Numbered from the stretch's first letter, positions 32,268 to 44,700 are shown. The stretch is 64,000 nucleotides of DNA from Myxococcales bacterium (GCA_020633465.1 JACKDN010000007.1:248001-312000), one strand, 5' to 3'. Numbers and translations are program-made. The notes: generated from the sequence alone by a model not told the origin.

Positions 32268-32677
32268 TTGCCCTTGCCCTTGCCCTTGCCCTTGCCCTTG
32301 ACCTTGCCCTTGCCCTTGCCCTTGCCCTTGCCCTTGCCCTTGCCCTGACGAGCCCCGGCGCCCGGGCTCGCGCCAACGCACGTCTCGGCAGGCGTGCCCG
32401 TGCCCGTGCCCGTGCCCGAAAGGGTCGGGTGTGGGCGCTCGGGTTCGCCGCGATCCACCGTCGAAGAGACCCGGTCGGGAACGTGAACGAGCGGCGCTTC
32501 GCGCCGGGGCGGCGCTGCGCGCCGAGGCGGCGCTTCGCGCCGAGGCGGCGCTTCGCGCCGCGAGGGGCACGGTCAAGGTCAAGGTCAAGGTCAAGGGGGG
32601 CGCGGCCTGCGGGCGTGGCGCCGATGCGGCCGCCGCCGCGCGGCTCAGGGCAAGGGCAAGGGCAAGGGCAAGGGCAA
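32268..32677. repeat. Intergenic hexanucleotide repeat island B
   Basis: The 500-base gap between two convergent genes holds TTGCCC x12 plus one TTGACC (32268-32345), GTGCCC x4 (32394-32417), then on the other side GGTCAA x4 (32571-32594) and GGGCAA x5 (32648-32677). Left and right arrays are inverted repeats (TTGCCC against GGGCAA, up to 30 bases). The GC-rich core of island A appears here in reverse orientation after each right-hand array. No gene is seen in 32254-32753. Confidence 0.85.
32491..32560. repeat. Four tandem 18-bp palindromic units
   Basis: GCGGCGCTTCGCGCCGAG-type units at 32491, 32509, 32527 and 32545 (last one truncated). Each contains the palindrome GGCGCTTCGCGCC also found next to the barrel-gene stop at 24291. 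They sit in the loop between the inverted hexamer arrays. Confidence 0.8.
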
Positions 32678-32753
32678 GGGGTTGCGCGGCCTGCGGGCGT
32701 CGCGGTGACCCGCAGGTGGGGGCGCGGCTGTGCGCCTCGGTGATCCCACCGCT

Positions 32754-34829
32754 TCAGAACGTATCCGGCCCCGGATCCAGCGTGAACTCCCCCTCGGGCC
32801 GATACGGAAACACGATGCCCAGCGGGCGCAGCGCCCGATCCGCCTCGATGTCGGCGTCGCTCAGCCCCGCCCAGCGCGCGTTCCAGCCGTCGAGCACCTG
32901 CTGGTTGAAGTCGGCCACCTCGCGCAGCAGCGCCAGGTTGGCCGCGGGGTCGTCCGACACGCGGTCGGCGCGCAGGGGGCCCACCCAGGCCTTCAGCACC
33001 GCCTCGCGGGCGGTCTTGGCGACCGCCGGATCGAGCACCGCGGCGTTCATCTCGCCGTCGTACAGCAGGCTGCGGTTGTTCTTGTTGGCGCTGCCCACCA
33101 CCAGCAGGCGGTCGTCGACGATCATCAGCTTGCTGTGCAGGTACATCGCCAGATCGTGCAGGTGCTTGCGGCCGTCCTGCGCCTCGGCGCCCGTCTGCAC
33201 GTCGAACGCGCGCGGCTGCAGCAGCACGTAGCGATCGCCGGCGGCGGCGCGCAGGGTCTCGTCCATGTGGATCGTCCACTTCTTGCCGCCGTCGTTCCGG
33301 CCGATGGCGTTGGTCAGCACCATCAACACCAGATCGGGGTTCGCCTCGAGCGCCCCGACCAGATCGTCCAGCAGCCGCGTCGCGCGCCAGTACTGGTCCT
33401 CCACCAGGATGTACCGGCGCGCCTGCGCGATCGCCTTGCGCTGCCCCTCGAGGATCGACTGCTCGTCGTGCGGCGGCGGCAGCGTCATCTGGATCTGCAC
33501 GGCGCCCGCGCCGCTGCCCGCCGCGTCGCCGGCGATCTCCATGGGGGTCGCGTCGTGGCTGAACGGATCCGCGCGCTCGATGGCGGCGTTCCACAGCTGC
33601 GCGAGGTACGCCTCGACGTTCGCGGCGGCCGGGCCGTCGATGCGCACCGCGAAGTCCCGGAACGGCCGGAACGCGGGCAGCGCCGCCCGCGCGGCCACCG
33701 CGGCGCGCTCCTCGGGCGTGCTGCCGGCCGGCATGCGGCGCGGCTCGAACACCGCGTGCGCGGACGTATCCCAGTAGTCCGACTGCGTGTTCATGCCGAT
33801 CACGTACGCGGCCTGGCCGTCCACCACCACGGCCTTCTGATGGAAGCTGGCGATGTCGAACAGATCCGCCGACTGCGCCTGCCTCAGCGTGGCGGGCCCG
33901 AAGTCGACGTCGGCCCACTCGGCCCGACCCCGCGCCCTCGCCTCGAAGTCCACCGGCGCGGGCTCACCGGTGTACTCCCCTTCGATGGGCACCCCCGCCG
34001 CGTTGCCATGGGCCACCAGCTCGAACCCGTCGTCGGGATCGTCGGCGTGCGCGCGCAGCGGCGCGTCCGTCGTCAGATAGGCGGCCCCGTCGAACTCACC
34101 CAGGAACTGGTTCACCAGCACCCGCACCGTCGCCCGCGAGGCCGCGTCCTCCAGCAGACCGAGCGCCGAGCCGCTCGCCCAGGCCTCGGTCGACGCCGCG
34201 GCCGCGTCCGCGGAGCGCACCAGCAGCGCGTCGCTCTTCCACCACCACGTCGCCCAGGTCACGCTGCGTCGGGCCGCGCGCACGCGCTCGACGATGTCGG
34301 CCCAGGCCCGATCCGGCGTCGCGAAGAAGGTCACGCGATTGCCCCGGCTCCACGGCCGCGCCGTCGACGCGAACCACGCGTGCTCGAGCGCCACCAACGC
34401 CACCAGCTCGGCGCCACACCCGTCCGCGTCGCCGGCGTCCACCACGCCGGTCAGCGCGAAGGGCGCCCCCTCCACGGCCAGCGCGTCGGGCGCCACCCGA
34501 CCGTCCCAGCGCAGGGTCGCGCTCGTCGGCAGGTGGTCGTCGGCCGTCAGCGTCGCGGCCCAGCTGCCCGCGCCCGACGCCTCCACGGGCGTCCCTGCCC
34601 CGTCCACCGCCACCTGCGCGCCGCTGATCGGGCGACCCCAGGCGTCCACCGCCTCGACGCGCACCCGCGTCGGCTGCGTGCACCCCACCGGCGCGGGCGC
34701 CGCGTCGATGACCGGCTCGATCGCCGCGTCCATCATCGACGCCGCCCGCGTCCCGCCGTCGTCGCACCCCGCGGCGCCGCACAACAGCCCGCCCAGCGCC
34801 CACACCGCTCCCCTCGCTCGCTGCCTCAC
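32754..34829 (-). CDS. Phospholipase D-family lipoprotein with two HKD motifs
   Basis: Intact protein of 691 residues, lipobox LLCGAAGC. Residues 45-145 form a Pro/Thr-rich beta domain (VRVEAVDAWGRPISGAQVAVDG, carboxypeptidase-regulatory-like). The PLD core follows: HQKAVVVD (H330, K332, D337) with YVIGMN, and HSKLMIVD (H565, K567, D572) with VVGSANKNNRSL. Two complete HKD motifs predict an active phosphodiesterase or transphosphatidylase acting outside the cytoplasm on phospholipid or nucleic acid. The GTG start overlaps the rsmI stop (GTGA), so it is translationally coupled to an rRNA methylase gene, an odd partner. Confidence 0.88.
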   Translation of the reverse strand: MRQRARGAVWALGGLLCGAAGCDDGGTRAASMMDAAIEPVIDAAPAPVGCTQPTRVRVEAVDAWGRPISGAQVAVDGAGTPVEASGAGSWAATLTADDHLPTSATLRWDGRVAPDALAVEGAPFALTGVVDAGDADGCGAELVALVALEHAWFASTARPWSRGNRVTFFATPDRAWADIVERVRAARRSVTWATWWWKSDALLVRSADAAAASTEAWASGSALGLLEDAASRATVRVLVNQFLGEFDGAAYLTTDAPLRAHADDPDDGFELVAHGNAAGVPIEGEYTGEPAPVDFEARARGRAEWADVDFGPATLRQAQSADLFDIASFHQKAVVVDGQAAYVIGMNTQSDYWDTSAHAVFEPRRMPAGSTPEERAAVAARAALPAFRPFRDFAVRIDGPAAANVEAYLAQLWNAAIERADPFSHDATPMEIAGDAAGSGAGAVQIQMTLPPPHDEQSILEGQRKAIAQARRYILVEDQYWRATRLLDDLVGALEANPDLVLMVLTNAIGRNDGGKKWTIHMDETLRAAAGDRYVLLQPRAFDVQTGAEAQDGRKHLHDLAMYLHSKLMIVDDRLLVVGSANKNNRSLLYDGEMNAAVLDPAVAKTAREAVLKAWVGPLRADRVSDDPAANLALLREVADFNQQVLDGWNARWAGLSDADIEADRALRPLGIVFPYRPEGEFTLDPGPDTF

Positions 34830-35659
34830 GACGCGCCCTCCTTCGCCGCCATGACCGCGGCGTAGGCCGCCTCGCGCGTCACGCCGGTCTCCTTGGCAGC
34901 CTCGCGCGCCGCCTTGGATGGAGGCAAGCCGGCCGCCAGCAGCCGCTCGACGACCGCGCTCAGATCCGCGGGCCCCGCCACCTCGGCCACCGCCCCACCC
35001 ACCAGCAGCACCACCTCGCCCCGCACCACGCCCGGATCCGCGACCAGCTCGCCCAGCGTCCCCCGCCGGAACTCCTCGAACTTCTTGGTGATCTCGCGCG
35101 CGATGACCGCCGGCCGGCCTTCGCCCAGGGCCTCGGCCGCGTCCTCGAGGAAGGCCGTCACGCGGTGCGGGCTCTCGTAGAAGATCAACGTCTCACCCGC
35201 CCCGGCCAGCGCCGCCAGCTCGCGCCGCCGCGCCCCCGCTTTGGCCGACAGGAAGCCGACGAACCGCCACCGATCCGTCGGCAGCCCCGCCGCGCACAGG
35301 GCCGCGATGGCCGCGCACGCGCCCGGCACCGGCACCACGTCGACGCCCGCCTCGATGGCCGCCCGCACCAGCTTGAACCCGGGATCCGACACCGCGGGCG
35401 TGCCCGCGTCGCTCACCAGCGCCACGTTCTCCCCGGCCTCGAGCGCCTCGATCAGCCCGGGGATGCGCCGCTCTGCGTTGTGGTCGTGGTACGAGACGAG
35501 CCGCGGCGCCGCCACGTCGAGCAGCTTCAACAGCTTGCCCGTCTCGCGCGTGTCCTCGCAGGCCACGCGGTCGGCCGTGCGCAGCACGCGCAGCGCGCGC
35601 AGGGTGATGTCCTCGAGGTTGCCGATCGGCACGGCCACCACCGACAGGGTGCCGGTCAT
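34826..35659 (-). CDS. rsmI: 16S rRNA (cytidine1402-2'-O)-methyltransferase
   Basis: Intact protein of 277 residues. The tetrapyrrole-methylase fold is clear: LSVVAVPIGNLEDITLRALRV, RVACEDTRETGKLL, LVSYHDHN, VALVSDAGTPAVSDPGFKLV, GLPTDRWRFVGFLSAK and ETLIFYESPHRV are RsmI signatures. It 2'-O-methylates C1402 of 16S rRNA. ATG 35659 has GGAG upstream with 7 bases spacing; a longer upstream reading is discarded because homology starts at MTGTLSVVAVP. GTGA overlap into the PLD gene. Confidence 0.95.
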   Translation of the reverse strand: MTGTLSVVAVPIGNLEDITLRALRVLRTADRVACEDTRETGKLLKLLDVAAPRLVSYHDHNAERRIPGLIEALEAGENVALVSDAGTPAVSDPGFKLVRAAIEAGVDVVPVPGACAAIAALCAAGLPTDRWRFVGFLSAKAGARRRELAALAGAGETLIFYESPHRVTAFLEDAAEALGEGRPAVIAREITKKFEEFRRGTLGELVADPGVVRGEVVLLVGGAVAEVAGPADLSAVVERLLAAGLPPSKAAREAAKETGVTREAAYAAVMAAKEGAS

Positions 35660-35674
35660 GGGTCTGCTCCTTCC

Positions 35675-35693
35675 GAGGGCGTCCGCCGCCCTC
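35675..35693 (-). terminator. Hairpin between the 4,013-residue TPR gene and rsmI
   Basis: GAGGGCG (35675-35681) and CGCCCTC (35687-35693) form a perfect 7-bp stem with a 5-base loop in the 112-base gap, about 80 bases after the TPR stop and 16 bases before the rsmI start. There is no T tract; it could be a terminator or a leader structure. Confidence 0.35.
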
Positions 35694-35771
35694 GTCGAGG
35701 CCGAGACCCAGCCGCCGCCGGACGGCGAGCCGCCGCGCCCCGGCCCCGGGGCCACGGCGCCCGCCTCGGGC

Positions 35772-38700
35772 TCAGCCGATGGCCAGGCCCAGCGCCTTGC
35801 GCAGCTCGAAGTAGTTCTGCGACAGGCCGAACAGGACGATCTCGCGCACCCGCTCCTGCGTGGGCGCCTTGCTGAACTGCCCCTGCTCGTTCTTCACCAC
35901 CTGGATCGCCGCGCCGATGTCGTTGGCCAGCAGCATGCCCAGGCGGTTCGCCGAGTGCTCGGTCATCTCGAGCCACTTCGACACGTTCAGGTGCTGCTGC
36001 GGGTTCTGGCTCATCTTCTGGATGAGCTTCGTCATCTCGGTCAGCTCGGCCTGCGGGATGCGGATCTCCTGCAGCGCCTCCAAGAGCCCGGGATCGGCCT
36101 GCACCTGCGCCTGCGGGTTCACCAGCTTCATCAACGCGTACACGCTCGACACCAGGCGCGTCTTGCGCGCCTCGTAGGTCTCGTCGATCGTCGCCAGGAA
36201 GTGGTGCTGGCCCATCAGGTACAGCTGCTTCGAGCAGATGAACGCCAGCTCCTGCAGCTTGAGCCCGCTGGTGATGTCCGAGCCCACGATGATCGCCGGC
36301 GGGTTCATCGGCGCCGACCGGATGCCGGGCCGCGCGTCGGGATCGCGGAACACGTCGAGGGTGGTCAGCCGCATCGTCTTCGCGGCGTAGTTCAGCACGT
36401 TGCTGAACGGCGTCTGCTCCTTCGTCTCGATCTTGTGCTTGCGGGCGTTCAGCCGCAGCTCCTTCATCGAGCGCGTCATCAGCGGCATCAGGTACGGGTA
36501 CAGCCGCTGGAACAGGTGGTCGAGCAGCACGCTCTTCTCGGGGTGGTTGATCAGCGCCCAGTGCTGCTTGTCCAGCGACCGCCGCGCCTGCGTCAGCGTG
36601 CGGCTGCGGTACTTCTCGAAGAACACCCGCTCGTCCTGGTTGGCGTGCCCCAGGTAGGTCAGCACCTGGCAGACGCACCACGCCTCGTCGTAGCGCCCGG
36701 CCTCCATGAACAGCCGCCGCAGGTGCTGGTAGCTCTCGATGTGCCGCGGATCGATCTCGATCAGCCGGTAGTGCTGGGCGATCGCCTTGTCGACGCGATC
36801 CTCCAGCTCGTACAGCTGCGCCATGATCTGGTGCGTGCCCGGATCGTCCGGCTTCTTGGCCAGCGCGATCTTGTACGCCTTCAGCGCCTCGTCGTACTTC
36901 TGCAGCCGCGACCGGTTGATCTCGCCCAGGTTCTTCGCGAGGTTGAACACCAGCTGGTCGTCCAGCCCCCGCTCCGTCGCCCGCTTCAGCATCTTCCGGT
37001 AGTACCGGTCCTGCCGCTCGTAGTCGCGGTCCTGGGTCAGGATCTGGTCGATGGCCTGGAACGCCTTCAGCATCGTCGGATCGGCGTCCAGCGCCTTGTC
37101 GAAGGATCGCACCGCGTTGTAGTGGTCCTTCAGGTACTTCTGCTGCAGCGTCGCCACGCCGGCCCAGTACTTGGCCTTGCGCGGCCCGTCCTCTTCGTTC
37201 TCGGCCAGCTGCGTCAGCACGCCGACCGCGTCGTTCCAGTTGCCGGCCTCCTCGTGCAGCCCCAGCAGCTTGCCCAGCACCAGCTTGCTGCCCGGCTGCA
37301 GCGCCAGCGCCTGGTTGTACGCGTCGACGGCCATGCGCCCGTTGCGCAGCTGCTCCTGCAGCACGTCGCCGATCTTCACCAGCGAGGTGAAGCGCTCGCC
37401 CTCGGGCAACAGCTCGGCCTGCTGCCGGCGGTAGTGGATGACGTCCTCCCAGTCGCCCTGCGCCTCGTGCAGCTCGATGATCGCGCCCAGGGTGTCCGCG
37501 TGCCGGGGATCCAGCTCGAGCGCCTTGCGGAAGAAGTCGAGCGCCTTCCGCCGCTCGCCCACCTTCTGCTTGATGACGCCCTGCCGGTGGAACACCTCGA
37601 CCACCTCGTCGGGCTGCAGGCTCTCGCGGTGGTGCACCAGCACCGTCTGGTAGATCTTGAACGCCCGATCCCAGTCCTCGTGGCGGAACAGCAGCTGCCC
37701 CATGCCACGCAGCGTCGGCAGGTGCGTGCTGTCCAGCTCGTAGGCCTGGCGGTAATGCGAGAGCGCCTTCTCGTCCTTGTGCAGCTGCTCGGCGCAGTAC
37801 GCGACGCGGAAGTTCAGCTCCTGCAGCGCGCGGATGTCGCCGTCGCCCTGCGTGCGCAGCAGCAGATCCAAGAGCGGCTCGGCCCGCGGCCAGTTGCGGT
37901 CGTTCCAGTACACCTCGACCAGCGGACGCGCGGCGTCCACGTTCTCGGGGTGCATGTCCATCGCCTGCTCGAAGTAGTCGATGGCCATGGTGCGATCGCC
38001 GATGTGGTCGGCGTGCACCTGCCCGATCTGGAACAGGTACTTGCTCTTCTCGGGGAAGCTGCGGGTCGCGGCCTCCATCATCTGCAGCGTGCGCACCACC
38101 TCGGGCCAGTCGCCCCGGCGGCTGGCCACCTCGGTCAGCGCCTCGAGGGCCGGGACGTAGTTCTTGTCGTGCTCCAGCGCACCCTTGAACCAGGTCTCGG
38201 CCTGCTCCAGATCACCCAGCTCCTGCTGATAGATGCGGCCCACGCGGAACTGCACCTCGAGCAGCTCGGTCCGGTCGCTCAGCTGGTGCGCCAGGCGGCT
38301 CAGGGCGTCGATGCAGCGATCCCACTGCTCGAGCTGCGCGTACAGCTCGCCCAGCGTCTGCAGCGTCTGGCGGTGCCCCGGCTCGATGTCGAGCACCGGC
38401 GCCAGCGCGTCCACCGCCCGCTGCGCGTCGCCCACCGGCCCGCGGTACACGTCGGCCAGCGCCGTGCGCACCTGCACCTGCGTCTGCGGATCGTCCACCA
38501 CCTCGAGGTGCTGCTCGTACACCTCGGCCAGCTCGTCCCAGCGCTCCTGATCCCGGTACAGCCGGTCCAGCGCCCGCACCGCCGTCGGATCCCGCGGATC
38601 CACGCCCACCATCTTCCGGTAGGTGTCGATCGTCGCGTAGACGTCGGCGAGCTCCTCCTCCTGGATCATCGCGATCTTGCTGTAGACGCGCAGCTGCTCG

Positions 38701-41700
38701 GCGGGCTCGGTGCGCACCATCAGCATCATCTCGTAGACGTCCAGCAGCTCGTGCCAGCGATCCTGCTGGTGGTAGAGCTTCTGGAGCGCCTCCATCGCGT
38801 CCACGCAGTGGTCGTCCACCGCCAGCGCCGACCGGTAGGCGTCGATCGCCCGCTCCGGCGAGCCCAGCCGCGTCTCCCACAGCTCGCCCACCCGCAGGTG
38901 GTTCTCGACGATCTCGGTCGGATCGGTCAGCACCGCGGCCTGCTGGTCGAGCACCTCGATCAGCGCCTGCCACTTCTGCCGCACCGTGTACAGCCGCTCG
39001 AGCGCCTTCAGCGCGTCGGCGTCCATGCCGTCGATCAGCAGCACCTGCCGGTACGACTCGATGGCCGCGTCCGGCTGATCCAGGTGCGTCTCCTGGATCT
39101 TCGCCAGCTTCTCGAGGCTGCCCTTGCGCTCGTCGGGATCGATCGACAGCTCGATCTTCGTCGCCAGCACCTCGGCGACCTTGGGCCAGTTCTCGAAGCG
39201 CTCGAGCAGCAGCTCCAGCGCGGTCAGCGCCGGCACGTTCTGCGGATCGATCGCGATGACGTACTGGTAGTGCGTGCCGGCGTGCTGCGGCTGCTCGAGC
39301 TTCTCGTCGTACCACTGCGCCACGCGCAGGTGCAGCGGCACCGACTCGGGCACCTGGCCCATGCTCTGGATGACGTTCTCGTACATCCCGACCAGCTCGG
39401 CCCAGTAGCCGCCGACGCCGGCCAGGCGCTGCAGCTCGGCCCCGAAGCGCTCGTCGTCCTTGCTCTGCTCGAAGGCCCGGCCCAGCACCAGGAACGCGCT
39501 CTCGACCTGATCGAGCTTCTGCTCGAACACCTTGGCCGTGCGCTCGTAGATGTCGAGCTGCTCGAAGGCGTCGGCCGAGTGCTCCAGGCGGCTCAGCAGC
39601 AGCTCGACCAGCTGCTCGTGCTGCTCGCCCGCCTCGTACAGGCGCTCGAGCTGCTGGTAGGCGTCCAGGTTGTCGGGCTGAATGCCCAGCACACGCGCGT
39701 AGGCGCCCTGCGCGGCGATGGCGTCGCCCAGCCGCTCCTCGTTCATCTCGGCGATGCGGAAGAGGATGCTGACCTGCTCGTAGGGGTCCTCGGTGATCTC
39801 GACCTTGCGGTCGAGCACCATCACGCAGCTGCCCCAGTCTTCGGCGGTCGTGTACAGCTCTTCCAGCGCGTCGATCGCCTCGGGATCGTGCGTCTCGACC
39901 GCCAGCAGCTGCGTCCACGCCTGGATGGCGTCGGCCGGCTGCTCCAGCGCGTCCTGGTACAGCCGACCGAGCTGGCGGAACAGGTCGACGCGGCGGGCGT
40001 CCTCGCCGGGCAGCAGCTCGAGCAGCCGGTGGTTCGTCTGCGCCAGATCCGGGTGGTTGCCGGTGCGCTCGTGCAGCGCGCGCACCGCCCACAGCGCGGT
40101 CTCGTTGCCGGGATCCCGGTCGAGCACCTTGCCCCAGTTGTCGAGCGCGTTCTCCTCGCGATCGAGGTAGTCGCCCCACACCCGGCCCAGCTTGCTGTAC
40201 AGCTCGATCTCGCGCGCGGTGTCGTTGGGCAGCAGGTTCACCTGCCGCTCGCACACGTCGACCAGCTCGCGCCACATCTCGAGCGACTGGTACAGCGCCT
40301 CGAGCGCCACCAGCGCGCTGGCGTCGTCGTTGCGCAGATCCAGCACCTGGTTCCACAGGTCGATGGCGTCCTCGGGCCGCTGCAGGAACTCGCTGGCCAG
40401 GTTCGCCATCTGCGCCGCCAGGCGCGCCTTCTCGTCCCCGTCCTCGGCGTTCTCGGACTGCCGCGCGTAGACGTCGAACAGCGGCTCCCAGGCCTCGCGC
40501 ATCGCGTAGATGCGCTCCAGCCGCGCCAGCGCGCCGGCGTGGTGGGGCTCGACGTCCAGGATGCCGCGGTACTGCTCCTCGGCGTCCTCGATCTCACCGA
40601 GCTGCGTCTCGAGCACGTCGCCCAGCCGGAACATGAACCGCGTCCGCTCGAGCTCGTCGTAGGTCGACTCGATCTCGCGCCGCAGGACGTCGGCCAGCTC
40701 CGGGTAGCGCTGCTGCGCCTCGAACAGCTCGTCGAGGCCACCGAGCGCCGCCGTGTCGGCGGGATCGATCGCCTCGAGGATGTACTGGTACATCCGCTCC
40801 GCCGCCCCGTCGTCGTCGAGGTGCGTGCGGTAGACGGTGGCCATCTCGTGGCCCACCGAGCGGTGCAGCTCCAGGTCCTGGCTGTTGTTCAGGCCGTCCG
40901 TGTAGACCACCATCAGATCGGTGAAGCGGTCGGTCTGCTCGGCCAGCCGCGCCGCCTCGCGCCGGCTGTGCTCGTCCTCGGGCACCTCCTTGAAGGCGGC
41001 GCCGTACCAGTCGAAGGCCCGGTTCGCGTCGTCCAGCTTCTCGAGGCACAGCTCGGCGAGGCGGTGCATGGCGCGCATGCGATCCTCACCGGGCAGCTGA
41101 TGCGCCAAGAGCGCCTCGAGCAGGCCGTGCAGCTTCGTCCAGTCCTCGTTCTCGAGGTACATCGGCTCGAGCACCTCGCCGATGCTCGGCTGCTCGTGCC
41201 CGCCCTCGAACAGGCGCTCGAGGCTCGCGACGGCCTCGTCCTGCTGCGGCGTGATCAGCAGCACGTCCCGGTAGGCCGTGATGGCCTGCGGCACGTCCTC
41301 GAGCGCCGTCTCGAACAGGGTGCCGAGGCGCAGCAGCAGCGGCACGCGCTCGGCCTCCTCGGCCCGCTCGGCCTGCAGCTGGAGGTTCTCGGCCAGATCG
41401 GCCCACATCCCCTCCTTCTGGTACAGCCGGTCCAGCGCCAGGATCGCGCGCTCGTGCTCGGGATCGAGCTCCAGCACCCGCCGGAAGCGCTCGATGGCGT
41501 CGACGTTCGAGTGCAGCTCCTCCTCGAACACCCGGGCCACGCGCAGGTACAGATCGCGCGCGACCAGATCGCTCGGGATGTTGACCAGCTGCTCCTCGAT
41601 CAGCTGCACCAGCGCGCCCCAGGACTCGGCCCGTCCGGCCACCCGCTCCAAGGACGCCAGGGTGGCCTCGTTGGTGGGATCCTCGGCGAAGGCCTTGCCG

Positions 41701-44700
41701 TAGGCGGCGAAGGCCTGCTCGCCGTCGAGCAGCATGTCCTCGTGGGCCTGGCCGATGCGGGTGCGCAGCTCGATGCGGCGCTCCAGATCGATCGTCACCT
41801 GCAGCAGGTCCTGCCAGACGTCGATCATGCGGGTCCAGTCACCCGCCGTGGTGAGCACCGGCTCCAGCACGGCCGCCGCGGCCGCCGCCTCGCGATCCTC
41901 GCGCACCAGCGTCGACAGCGCCTCGAGCGAGGGGGCGTGTTCGGGCGCGTCGGCCAGGATGCCGCGGTAGCCCTCGATCGCCGCGCCGACGTCCTCGAGG
42001 TGCTCCTCGTGCAGCCTCGCCGCGCGGAAGCGCAGCGCCAGCTGGGCCTCGGGCTCCTCGACGACCTCCACCTGCCGGCGCAGGACGTCCTTCAGATCCT
42101 CCCAGTGCTCCAGCTGCTGGTACAGGCGATCCAGGCTCTGCAGCGACGGCAGATCCGCGGCGTCCCACTCGAGCACCTTCTGATAGGTCTCGACGGCGCG
42201 CATCAGATCGTCCAGCTCGCGCTCGTAGCTGGCGCCGATGACGTAGTAGATGTCCTTGCGGGCGTTGAGATCGTCGGTCAGCGCCGCCTTGCGGTGCAGC
42301 ACCTCCATCAGATCCTCCCAACGCTGCAGCGTCAGGAAGATGCGCTCGAGCGCGTCGAGCGCCCGGGCGTCGGTGTCGTCGACCTCGAGCACCATCTGGA
42401 AGATGTCGACGGCCCGGTAGGGATCCTCGAGCATCTCCTCGTAGATCGCGCTGACGCGGAAGTAGAGGTCCTTGCGGGCCTCGGCGTCCTCGGTCAGCTC
42501 GGCCTTCCGCAGCAACACCGCCACCAGCTCGTGCCACTGCTCGGTCTGGAAGTAGATGTCCTCGAGGGCCGCGATCACCGTCAGATCGGTGTCGTCGTTG
42601 GCGTAGGCCGCCTCGTAGTGGTGCCGCGACTGGTTCAGATCGCCGAGCTGCTCGAGCAGCACGCGGGCCACGCGCTTGTGCACGTCCGTCGCCACCGTGG
42701 CGTCGAGGATGTGCGGCACCTGCCCCTGATACACGTCGACGAGCTCGGTCCACAGCCCCAGCACCTCGGCCAGCGTGTGCAGCTGGGCCAGCGTCGGGGC
42801 GTCGCTCGGATCCACCTGGAAGGCGCGCGCGTAGCTGTGGAACGCCCGCTCGGCGTCGCCGCCGCGCTCCTGGTGCAGCCGCGCGATGCGGTGCAGCAGC
42901 TCGACCTTGCGCCGATCGTCCGCCGAGAACTCGCGCTGGATCTCGTAGACCTCGATCAGCTTGGCCCAGTCGTCCTTGGCCTCGTAGATGGGCTCGAGGA
43001 TGTCGGCGATGGCGGCGCGATGATCGGGCTCGTCGATCAGCGTCTCGAGGGCCTCGAGCGCGGCCGCGTTGTCCGGCGCCGCGTCGAGCACCGAGCGGTA
43101 GGTCTCGATCGCCAGGCCCAGGTTGCCCAGCTGCTGGTGGTGCAGCGCGGCCAGGCGCACCTTGAGCTCGATCTGCTCGTCGGCGTCCTCGGTCAGCGCG
43201 AGCTGACGCTCCAGGGCGTCGGCCAGCTCGGGCCACATGGCCTCCTGGCCGTACAGCCGGTCGAGGGCGCGCAGGGCGCGGGTGTTCTCCGGCGCCCCCT
43301 GCAGCACCTCGGCGTACACCTGGATCGCCTCGTGGGCGTCGCCCAGCATCTCCTCGAGCAGGTTGGCGATCTGGAACTGCAGCGCCTCGCGATCCTCGGG
43401 CGCCTCGGCCAGCTCCAGCTTGCGCCGGTAGATGGCCAAGAGCTCGGGCCACTGCTGGCTGCGCATGTACAGCTGGTCGAGGGCCTCGATGCTGGCGCGA
43501 TCGTCGGGATCGAGATCGAGCACCCGCCGGTGGGCGTCGACGGCCATGTCGATGTTGGCCAGGCGCTCGTCGTACACCCCGGCCAGCCGCGCCAAGAGCT
43601 GCCGCGCCAGCACGTCGTCGGCGACGTTGGGCAGCACCTCCTCCAGCAGCCGGGCGAAGCGATCCCAGGCGTCCGTCGCGTCGGCCAGCTGGGTCAGCCG
43701 GTCGATGGCGATGCGGCTGTCGGGCTGCTCGCGCAGCATGCGAGAGAAGGCCTCGAAGGCCCGCCCGGGATCGCCCGTGCGATCGACGTGCAGGGTGCCG
43801 ATGCGCTCGAGCAGCTCGACCCGATGCGCGGGCTCCACCGTCTCTTCGAGCTGGATCTCCAGCGCGCCGACCAGCGCCTCCCACTCCGCGGCGTCGCGGT
43901 AGATGGGCTCGAGGATGCGGGCCACCTCGGCCCGGTAGTCCATGTCGCTCAGCAGGCGCTCGAGGGCCGACCGGGCGTCCTCGTTGGTCGGCTCCTCGGC
44001 CAGGATGTCGCGGAACTGCGCGATGGCCTCGCTCACCTGCCCCAGCTGGTCGAGCTCGAGCAGACCCATCGACAGCTTGATGGCCGTCGCGTCGCCGGCC
44101 TCCTCGTCGACGGCCGCCAGCTGAAGCTGCCGCTGCAGCACGTCGTGCAGCTCCTCGGCCTGCCCCGACGCGCTGTACAGCCGGTGCAGCGCGGCCAGCG
44201 CCTCGGCGTCCGCCTCGTCCTCCTCGACGATCGCGCGGTACTTGTCGATCGCCGCCATGGCGTCGTCGAGCTGCTCTTCGAAGATGAGGCCCTGCTTGCG
44301 CAGCAGCCCCTTGCGCACCTCGAGATCGTCGGCCAGGGCCAGCTTGCGGTCGAGCACCGTCAGGAGCTCGGGCCAGTTCATCATCCGCGTGTAGATGGCC
44401 TCGACCGCGTCGAGCGCCTGCTGGTTCTGCGGATCGATGTCCAGCGCCTCGTGATAGCGCACCAGCGCCTCTTCGAAGGCGCCCATGTGCTCGTCGAGGA
44501 TGCCCGCGACGGTCAGCAGCGTGTCCAGCTGCGCGGCCGCGGGATCGGCGTCGCTGCCGCTGTCGGCGATCGCGTCGGGGATGCGCCCCAGGGCCGCGAC
44601 CAGATCGTCGTGCACCATGGCCCAGTGGCCCGCCTGGCCACCCAGCCGCACCAGCTCGGCGCGCGCCTCGGCGTCGGCGGGGTGCTCGTCGACCACCTTG

